From Eubacteriales bacterium (GTDB lineage Bacteria > Bacillota_A > Clostridia > Lachnospirales > Lachnospiraceae), in the NCBI GenBank assembly GCA_030527765.1, contig JAUNAE010000199.1, positions 1 through 6,984 of the forward strand: a stretch of 6,984 nt of DNA, given 5' to 3'. The notes under the pieces are model-generated. The model had not been told where the DNA came from. It did not search any database and saw only the letters and a list, made by a program, of their open reading frames with translations. The first letter of the stretch is position 1, and each line of letters opens with the position of its first letter. A program made the position numbers and the translations under genes. Below are positions 1-5,144 of this stretch, piece after piece.

Positions 1-62
1 ACCACAGGTGTGGTGTGGAGCAAAAGTGTGCAACTTGTTATTGCAATTTTGGAAGCATATTT

Positions 63-197
63 TTACAATTTTGCATAGATTTTAGGATACATTTCGTACG
101 CACCCTCCATGAACTCCATCTTTCTGCCATTCTTTTCAGTCCAATTTGATTCCTCGCCACTCATAGAACTGAACATCTGTCTATCAAAAAAATCCAC
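63..197 (-). other. Short open frame downstream of the terminator, of doubtful coding status
   Basis: After the terminator the minus strand has a frame from GTG (197-195) to TAA (65-63), 44 residues, with an internal ATG at 164-162 giving 33 residues that begin MSGEESNWTEKNGRK and end MYPKIYAKL. The composition is protein-like (charged and aromatic residues), but neither start has a Shine-Dalgarno site and the GTG lies in the terminator stem. It may be the remnant of a decayed gene tail or simply chance. I recognise no family. Nothing else in 1-185 is supported as a gene, RNA or repeat. Confidence 0.2.
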
Positions 198-229
198 TTA
201 TAAAAACTCATCGAGCTAATAAGTGGACT
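186..229 (-). terminator. Intrinsic terminator ending the operon
   Basis: On the minus strand an 11-bp stem, AGTCCACTTAT (229-219) with ATAAGTGGATT (201-191, one G-T pair), runs into seven consecutive T residues at 192-186. The 17-base loop contains a small CTC/GAG helper stem. It lies 35 bases after the metallo-hydrolase stop. On the plus strand the same hairpin is followed by GTTTTATAATC, so it might also work weakly in the other direction. Confidence 0.88.
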
Positions 230-263
230 GTTTTATAATCACAGTTTTTTCTTATACAATTTT

Positions 264-1439
264 TCACAATCCAGACAGACTGATTGCTTTATCTGCCTCA
301 AACCCCATCGCCTCTACAGGAGGAACAGACAATCTGTCCTTTTCTGTAAGATATCGGATGTTAACACTGATCCACAAAGGATCATAGCGCCAATCCCCTT
401 CGATAAGTGCACTCCCCGATCCAAAGGATTCTGCTACACTTCTTAAAGAAGGAGACAGCCCTGCGTCTCCATCTGAAACAGCTTTCTTCAGTGCCTTCTT
501 TAAGCATTTGAGATATGGTACTGCCTCATAGATTTCTTCATTATGTCCGGTAAAAATGCGCTTTGCTTTGTCACCGATCTGAATACAAAACTCTTCTATG
601 CGATCGTATGCCGCCTCTGCCGATGTCTCACCCAACTGAAGCCATGCAGAATCCGGTACATATCTTCTGTTGCTGCCAAATCCGTCTGAGGAAAAAAGAT
701 CCCCGTTTTCTTCATCCAGAAGCACGACACTTCCGGGTGTATGACCGGGTATCGTGTATACCTTGTAAACCGCATTTCCTATATCAAGGATATCTCCTTC
801 TTTGATATCTTCTACACGATCATAATCAATATCGGGCGCGAATCCTTTTGCCGTGTCTATATCTGCATAGGGCATGAAGCATTTGCAGCCTGCACTTAAA
901 AAATTCGGAAGCTGGGCTATATGATCCGGATGACCATGGGCAACAACTAATTCAAGCGGCTTATCGTCGCCAATTAATTGTCTGCAAAGATCCGGAAGAT
1001 CTCCCTGCTCGTCCCATCCTGCATCAACAAGTACCGCCTTGGAACTGCCGACAAGCAAGTACATTTTGTCCCGATCGAAATCCTCGATTCTGATGATGCC
1101 GGGATGCTTTTCTGTAAGCTCCCGCATGAGGATATGTCTGTATTCTCCGCGTTTTCTTCCTGCAATCTGATAGTGAAACTGAGCCTCATCGCTATCTTCC
1201 ATACCTTCCTTTACAGCAATGGCGCGAACACAGTACTCGATTTCTTTCTCTTTCTCGGCAGGCAGTAAGATCAGTCCCTGCTCTCTGATATATTTAATTC
1301 CTCCATCTCTGGGATCACTTCCATCAATTGAAAAATAAATCTCCGCTCCCTGTGTCATACAGGCCAAATCAATATGTACCCCTGAATATTCATATCTGCC
1401 TTCCGGAGGAAAGACTGACGGCATTGCTGCTTTTGACAT
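264..1439 (-). CDS. Metallo-beta-lactamase-fold hydrolase with N-terminal chitobiase/hexosaminidase-C-like domain
   Basis: A predicted cytoplasmic metal-dependent hydrolase of 391 residues. Residues about 7-92 resemble the small beta domain called CHB_HEX_C_1, with the typical GAEIYFSIDGSDP at 31-43 and the closing YCVRAIAVKEGMEDS. The MBL domain (about 113-310) keeps a full two-metal ligand set: HGHPDH at 168-173 (His168, His170, Asp172, His173), His233 in PGHTPGS, bridging Asp252 in SSDG and His299 in FTGHN. This pattern belongs to the glyoxalase-II/lactonase-like branch rather than to antibiotic-degrading lactamases. A tail of about 90 residues (300-391) has no motif I recognise. There is no signal peptide, so it should act inside the cell on the imported compound or on a product of the esterase. 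It is the last gene before the terminator, separated from the binding-protein gene by 96 bases and a stem-loop. The reaction (lactone, thioester or phosphodiester hydrolysis) cannot be decided from sequence. Confidence 0.88.
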   Translation of the reverse strand: MSKAAMPSVFPPEGRYEYSGVHIDLACMTQGAEIYFSIDGSDPRDGGIKYIREQGLILLPAEKEKEIEYCVRAIAVKEGMEDSDEAQFHYQIAGRKRGEYRHILMRELTEKHPGIIRIEDFDRDKMYLLVGSSKAVLVDAGWDEQGDLPDLCRQLIGDDKPLELVVAHGHPDHIAQLPNFLSAGCKCFMPYADIDTAKGFAPDIDYDRVEDIKEGDILDIGNAVYKVYTIPGHTPGSVVLLDEENGDLFSSDGFGSNRRYVPDSAWLQLGETSAEAAYDRIEEFCIQIGDKAKRIFTGHNEEIYEAVPYLKCLKKALKKAVSDGDAGLSPSLRSVAESFGSGSALIEGDWRYDPLWISVNIRYLTEKDRLSVPPVEAMGFEADKAISLSGL

Positions 1440-1445
1440 AATCCA

Positions 1446-1451
1446 CCTCTC
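1446..1451 (-). promoter_or_regulatory. Ribosome binding site favouring the ATG start of the metallo-hydrolase
   Basis: The minus strand reads GAGAGG followed by six bases and ATG at 1439-1437. The frame also has an upstream TTG at 1466-1464 that would add nine residues, but it has no Shine-Dalgarno match and sits 12 bases from the base of a stable stem-loop. The ATG is therefore the better start. Confidence 0.7.
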
Positions 1452-1478
1452 ATTTCTATTCTTCAAGTTAATAGCCTA

Positions 1479-1506
1479 AAAGGAGAATCCTTTCGGACTC
1501 TCCTTT
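1479..1506 (-). terminator. GNRA-capped stem-loop after the binding-protein gene, possible leaky terminator
   Basis: The minus strand forms a 12-bp stem (1506-1495 with 1490-1479, one G-T wobble) closed by a GAAA tetraloop. The base of the stem runs into TTTT at 1481-1478 and then AGGCTA, so the U-tract is short. It lies about 30 bases after the binding-protein stop and 39 bases before the metallo-hydrolase ATG. It probably reduces read-through into that gene, protects the upstream message, or both. A full stop to transcription is less likely, because no convincing promoter is seen between the stem and the next gene. Confidence 0.6.
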
Positions 1507-1535
1507 CTGTTACTGTTATCTGATACTGAGATCAA

Positions 1536-2585
1536 TTAGAAATCAAACTGATCCACGTTGTCCTTATTAATCGGTGTCATGGGAACTGCAAGCACATTGT
1601 CCGTTCCTTCCAGCGGAGTGAGCTCGCCGGTTGTTCCGTCTAACTGAGCACGTGTTGCCTCAAGAGCTGCTCTTGCCTCTGCATAAGGATCCTGATATAG
1701 TTCTACAAACTCAAGACCATCTCTGACCCACTCTGTTGTACTTGCACTGATTCCGGCAAGAGTAAAATTGCTGGTATCAAGACCATATTTCTTCATACTC
1801 TCAACAACACCCTGTGAAAGCATTGATCCCTGTGTAGCAACGCCGTCAAATCCACCTACACCATACTTCTGGATCCAGTCCTCAAAAATAGTCTGCGCAT
1901 TTGTGGGGTCGATTTTTTCTACATAATTTGTCTCAAGAATCTCCACATCCGGTCTGTTTTCAGCCATCCAGGTCTTAAATCCCTCTTCACGCTGTGCAGT
2001 GTTTGTCTGGCCATAGGTCAGATTCAGCATACAGATTTTGGCACCTTCCTTCAATCCCGCTGACATCTCTTCTGCAAGCTGTGCACCGATATTTGTATCG
2101 AAGCATCCAGCGTACCAATACTCCAGATCCTTGGATGTCTCAGAAATTTCAGGAGAAATGTTAATAAAGGTCAGGGGAATTTGTCCATTAAACTTCATGC
2201 AGTAATCCGGAAGAGTAAACAGCGGCTGAACGATCATGGCCTCAGGGTTGCCTGCAAGAAGGGAATCAATTCCTTCCATGTACTTTGATACGTCCGGATT
2301 ACCATCCGGAGCACCGTTCAATGCATTTACTTCAAATCCATATTCCGAACCAAGTTCAACAAGGGCATCATTCAGGCGCTTGCAGTAATCATCTGACCAG
2401 GCTGCCGATAAGAATCCGATCTTTTGCAGCTCACCGGTTGATTCTGCAGAAGCCGAACTGCCGGAAGCTGCTGTACCTGCGGCTGCTGTAGATGTAGCTG
2501 AAGATGAGCTTCCACAAGCAGTCATAGATGTAAGCATTGCGGCTGCCAGACCCAGTGCCATAAATTTCTTTGTCAAAGACTTCAT
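1536..2585 (-). CDS. Sugar-type ABC transporter solute-binding lipoprotein (Peripla_BP_4, type 1 fold)
   Basis: An extracytoplasmic receptor that captures the ligand and delivers it to the permease. Residues 1-23 form a lipoprotein signal: basic MKSLTKK, a hydrophobic core, then MTAC with the lipidated Cys24. A Ser/Ala/Thr-rich linker of about 25 residues follows, tethering the protein to the membrane. The mature domain starts near KIGFLSAAWSDDY and keeps ribose-binding-type hallmarks: GIDSLLAGNPEAMIVQP, IPLTFINI, GFDGVATQGSMLSQGVVESM and the C-terminal PINKDNVDQFDF. At 349 residues it is of normal length. An ideal AAGGAGG (2598-2592) sits six bases before ATG. Here the gene is last of the three transporter genes and is flanked by two stem-loops, which fits a need for more receptor than membrane subunits. 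The ligand is unknown; several aromatic residues and cysteines near the N-terminal lobe (W, Y and C in AAWSDDYCKRL) are not diagnostic. Confidence 0.93.
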   Translation of the reverse strand: MKSLTKKFMALGLAAAMLTSMTACGSSSSATSTAAAGTAASGSSASAESTGELQKIGFLSAAWSDDYCKRLNDALVELGSEYGFEVNALNGAPDGNPDVSKYMEGIDSLLAGNPEAMIVQPLFTLPDYCMKFNGQIPLTFINISPEISETSKDLEYWYAGCFDTNIGAQLAEEMSAGLKEGAKICMLNLTYGQTNTAQREEGFKTWMAENRPDVEILETNYVEKIDPTNAQTIFEDWIQKYGVGGFDGVATQGSMLSQGVVESMKKYGLDTSNFTLAGISASTTEWVRDGLEFVELYQDPYAEARAALEATRAQLDGTTGELTPLEGTDNVLAVPMTPINKDNVDQFDF

Positions 2586-2624
2586 AGTAATCCTCCTTCT
2601 TAAACGTTTGTTCCTTTAATAATT

Positions 2625-2650
2625 CAGATATTCTTTCTCCGGAATATCTG
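2625..2650 (-). promoter_or_regulatory. Intercistronic stem-loop between permease and binding-protein genes
   Basis: The minus strand has a perfect 9-bp stem, CAGATATTC (2650-2642) with GAATATCTG (2633-2625), and an 8-base loop. It begins four bases after the permease stop. The sequence after it is AATTATTAAAGG, with no U-tract, so it is not a standard intrinsic terminator. Position and form suggest an mRNA processing or 3'-end stabilising element that lets the permease and binding-protein messages decay separately. That role is inference. Confidence 0.55.
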
Positions 2651-2654
2651 TAAA

Positions 2655-3632
2655 TTATCTCTTCTTTGTGGATTTCATAATTGAGTTACGGGTGAAAATA
2701 TCAAGAAGTACAGCAACAAGAATGACAATACCCTTTACTACCTGCTGCCAGAATGCATTGACAGAGCAGAGATTCATCAGGTTATTTATAATGCCTACGA
2801 TAAATACACCAACGATACTGCAAACAACGTTACCGACACCACCTGCCATGGATGTTCCACCAAGTACAGAACCGATAATCGCCTCAAATTCGAAGTTTAC
2901 ACCACCAGCCGGCAGACCTGAATTTGTACGTCCGGCATACAGAACAGCTGCAATGCCTACAATCAATCCCATGATCGCATAATTCAGGAATAACTGACGC
3001 TTTACATTAATACCTGCTGCTCCTGCTGCCTCAGCATTGCCGCCGATTGCATATAAATATCTGCCGTGGGAGGTTCTTGTCATCACAAACTGCATGATCA
3101 CTGTACAAATAATAACGACCAGGAAGATCATCGGAAAACCGCCAATGTTTCCGTTTCCAAGAAATACAACTCCATCGCCCACTCCGAAGACAGGAGCGCC
3201 GCCGGCGACGAGATAAGCAAGACCTCTGACTGTCATCTGTGTTGCAAGTGTTACGATAAACGGCATAAGTCCGATATAAGAAGCGAAAAAGCCGTTCACT
3301 GCGCCGATCAGTGTGCCGCAGACGAGAGATGCGATAATTGCCAGCAGGGTACTTCCCGTATTCTGATAGACAACGGCTACGATTACAGAGCAGAATGCCA
3401 GATTGGATCCTGCTGACAGGTCAACACCGCCTCCGATCAAAAGCCTGGTCATACCGATTGCGATGATTGCATAACAGCTGACGTTCTGCGCTACACTCAT
3501 CAGGTTACTGGGAACCAGAAAATTTCTTGAGAGAATCGTTCCTGCTATAATTGCGACCAACAAGATCAGAAATACACCAAATTTACTGTAAATTTCTGCA
3601 AGTGAAAGTGACTGTTTTTTTGCTTTATCCAT
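2655..3632 (-). CDS. Sugar ABC transporter permease, RbsC/XylH type (BPD_transp_2)
   Basis: An integral membrane protein that forms the translocation channel, probably as a homodimer, with the neighbouring ATPase and binding protein. Its 325 residues match the family length. About eight to ten hydrophobic segments are visible, among them about 19-35, 52-66, 78-114, 122-142, 168-185, 212-232, 269-287 and 299-313. Family motifs are clear: GGGVDLSAGS (67-76), TSHGRYLYAIGGN with EAAGAAGINV (187-209), the AGRTNSGLP turn near 233-241 and FEFEAIIGSVLGGTSMAGG (247-265). The basic C-terminus fits a cytoplasmic tail. ATG at 3632-3630 lies six bases after GGAGG (3643-3639), which is inside the end of the ATPase gene. 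The overlapping ATGGATAA junction implies translational coupling and matched amounts of the two subunits. The substrate is not deducible. Confidence 0.95.
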   Translation of the reverse strand: MDKAKKQSLSLAEIYSKFGVFLILLVAIIAGTILSRNFLVPSNLMSVAQNVSCYAIIAIGMTRLLIGGGVDLSAGSNLAFCSVIVAVVYQNTGSTLLAIIASLVCGTLIGAVNGFFASYIGLMPFIVTLATQMTVRGLAYLVAGGAPVFGVGDGVVFLGNGNIGGFPMIFLVVIICTVIMQFVMTRTSHGRYLYAIGGNAEAAGAAGINVKRQLFLNYAIMGLIVGIAAVLYAGRTNSGLPAGGVNFEFEAIIGSVLGGTSMAGGVGNVVCSIVGVFIVGIINNLMNLCSVNAFWQQVVKGIVILVAVLLDIFTRNSIMKSTKKR

Positions 3633-5118
3633 TCTGAACCTCCGACGCCAAATTCATAATTTTTTCCTGAGATACCTCTTCCTTTGATAACTCTCCGGTG
3701 ATCTGTCCGTCACACATAACGAGAATCCGATCAGATAGATTGATCACTTCCTCCATCTCTGACGAAACAAGTATGATACCTACGCCCTGCTTTGCTAACT
3801 CTATAATAATATTATAGATTTCCCACTTTGCTCCTACATCTATGCCTCTAGTGGGTTCGTCCAGGATCAGAACCTTTGGGTTCATCAAGAGCCATTTACT
3901 TAAAATTACCTTCTGCTGGTTTCCTCCGGACAGGAAGTTCGCCATCGTCTCCAGTGAACTGGTCTTAACAGCCAGTTTCTTCGCTGCATCTTCAGCAATG
4001 CCATTCAAATTCTTGACGTTTAGAACACCATGCTTTGACAGTCTGTATAACGATGGCAGTAATATATTTTCTCCAACTGATCTGCACAAAACCAAACCGT
4101 CATCTTTTCTGCTCTCTGTCGCCATGACGATATCGTGCTTCAGGGAATCTCTTACGCATTTGATGTTGATTTCTTCCCCGTTCAGCTTGATGCTGCCGGA
4201 CTCGTGTGGATCTAATCCAAAAACAGACCGCATTGTTTCCGTTCTTCCCGCGCCGACAATTCCTGCGAAACCAAGGATCTCGCCCTCATGCAGTGTGAAG
4301 GACACATTTCTCACTTTGCTTCCATTGTTCAATCCTTGTACTTCAAGCAATGGTTTTCCGTATCCAGTTTCCTTCTGCGGGAATACGCTTGTCATTTCAC
4401 GACCAACCATCATCTTGATCATCCTTGCACGGTCAAAGTTCTTGATGGAATCTGTCCCGATATACTTTCCGTCTCTCAAGACAGTCACTTCATCCGCAAC
4501 CGTGAAAACTTCATCGATTTTATGCGTAATGATAATAACTGTGATATTGTTTTTCTTGAGTGTGCGAATAAAATCAAACAGCTTCTCTACTTCATCCTGA
4601 GAGATAGAGGAAGACGGCTCATCCATAATTACAAGACTCGCATTAAAGGATATTGCCTTGATGATTTCAATCATCTGAATATCTGCTGTCTTTAGTGTCC
4701 TGATCAATGCGTGCGGATCATAGTCCAGCCCCCAGCGGTCAAAGATTTTCTGGCAGTCATCGTACATCCTTTGAACATCCAGGATCGGTCCCTTCTTTTT
4801 GGGATACCTTCCAACAAATACATTTTCTGCAATTGACAGATCCTTGATCGGGCTTAGTTCCTGATAAATCATTGAGATGCCGCTGTTTACAGCCTCTTTA
4901 ACAGATTTAAATGAAACTTTTTCTCCTTTAAAGAAAATCTCTCCTTCATCAGGTGCATATTGCCCGAATAAAACCTTCATGAGTGTGGATTTTCCCGCTC
5001 CGTTTTCACCCATGATTGCATGCACACTGCCCTCTTCAACTTCCAGCTTTACGCCGTCCAAAGCTTTTACACCGGGGAACGATTTTGAGATGTTCCTCAT
5101 CTCTAATATGCGACTAAT
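3625..5118 (-). CDS. Sugar ABC transporter ATP-binding protein, double-NBD RbsA/MglA/XylG type
   Basis: Energises import through the adjacent RbsC-like permease from the cytoplasmic face. With the ATT start the protein has 497 residues, the usual size for the family; from the first ATG it would have 491 and begin inside the conserved first beta strand (ILEMRNISKSFPGVKAL), which is why I prefer the upstream start. NBD1 has Walker A GENGAGKST (37-45), Q-loop Gln86, Walker B with DEP at 166-168 and H-loop His199. NBD2 has the family's typical degenerate Walker A GIVGAGRTE (286-294, Lys replaced by Arg292), signature LSGGNQQ (396-402), DEP at 420-422 and Ser453 at the H-loop position. Unusually, the NBD1 signature region reads LKTADIQ (142-148) where relatives have LSxxxQQ, so the second ATP site is degenerate on both faces. 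Its 3' end overlaps the permease gene by 8 bases. The sugar cannot be assigned from the ATPase. Confidence 0.95.
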   Translation of the reverse strand: MSRILEMRNISKSFPGVKALDGVKLEVEEGSVHAIMGENGAGKSTLMKVLFGQYAPDEGEIFFKGEKVSFKSVKEAVNSGISMIYQELSPIKDLSIAENVFVGRYPKKKGPILDVQRMYDDCQKIFDRWGLDYDPHALIRTLKTADIQMIEIIKAISFNASLVIMDEPSSSISQDEVEKLFDFIRTLKKNNITVIIITHKIDEVFTVADEVTVLRDGKYIGTDSIKNFDRARMIKMMVGREMTSVFPQKETGYGKPLLEVQGLNNGSKVRNVSFTLHEGEILGFAGIVGAGRTETMRSVFGLDPHESGSIKLNGEEINIKCVRDSLKHDIVMATESRKDDGLVLCRSVGENILLPSLYRLSKHGVLNVKNLNGIAEDAAKKLAVKTSSLETMANFLSGGNQQKVILSKWLLMNPKVLILDEPTRGIDVGAKWEIYNIIIELAKQGVGIILVSSEMEEVINLSDRILVMCDGQITGELSKEEVSQEKIMNLASEVQNG

Positions 5119-5124
5119 AACGAT

Positions 5125-5134
5125 CTCCTCCCTT
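5125..5134 (-). promoter_or_regulatory. Strong ribosome binding site pointing to an ATT start for the ATPase
   Basis: The minus strand reads AAGGGAGGAG, an almost ideal Shine-Dalgarno sequence, just downstream of the esterase stop. Six bases separate it from ATT at 5118-5116. The first in-frame ATG (5100-5098) is 24 bases away from it, too far for normal initiation, and has no site of its own. No in-frame ATG, GTG or TTG lies between the site and that ATG. Confidence 0.75.
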
Positions 5135-5144
5135 CCGGATTCTA

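Noticed and set aside
1..14. Near-perfect palindrome ACCACA-GG-TGTGGT at the window edge, possible operator
   Set aside because: It is only six bases per arm, is cut off by the window boundary and has no nearby promoter or gene start in view; part of the symmetry comes from the local GGTGTGGTGTGG repeat.
36..64. Plus-strand promoter-like pair TTGTTA and TATTTT with 17-base spacing
   Set aside because: The region is A+T-rich, so such matches are expected by chance, and no plus-strand gene follows; the sequence downstream is the terminator and the antisense side of the operon.
264..1439. Reading the MBL-fold protein as a beta-lactam resistance enzyme
   Set aside because: It has no signal peptide, an N-terminal chitobiase-C-like domain and a sugar-importer context; the PGHTPGS and TGHN patterns fit the glyoxalase-II/lactonase-like branch.
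1440..1466. TTG-initiated N-terminal extension of nine residues on the metallo-hydrolase
   Set aside because: TTG has no Shine-Dalgarno site and lies next to the stem-loop at 1479-1506, whereas ATG at 1439 has GAGAGG at six-base spacing.
3842..4600. Long plus-strand open frame of 252 codons opposite the ATPase gene
   Set aside because: It lies wholly antisense to strongly conserved ABC ATPase sequence, its translation is a Ser/Phe/Leu-rich shadow with no motif, and no ribosome binding site or promoter was evident.
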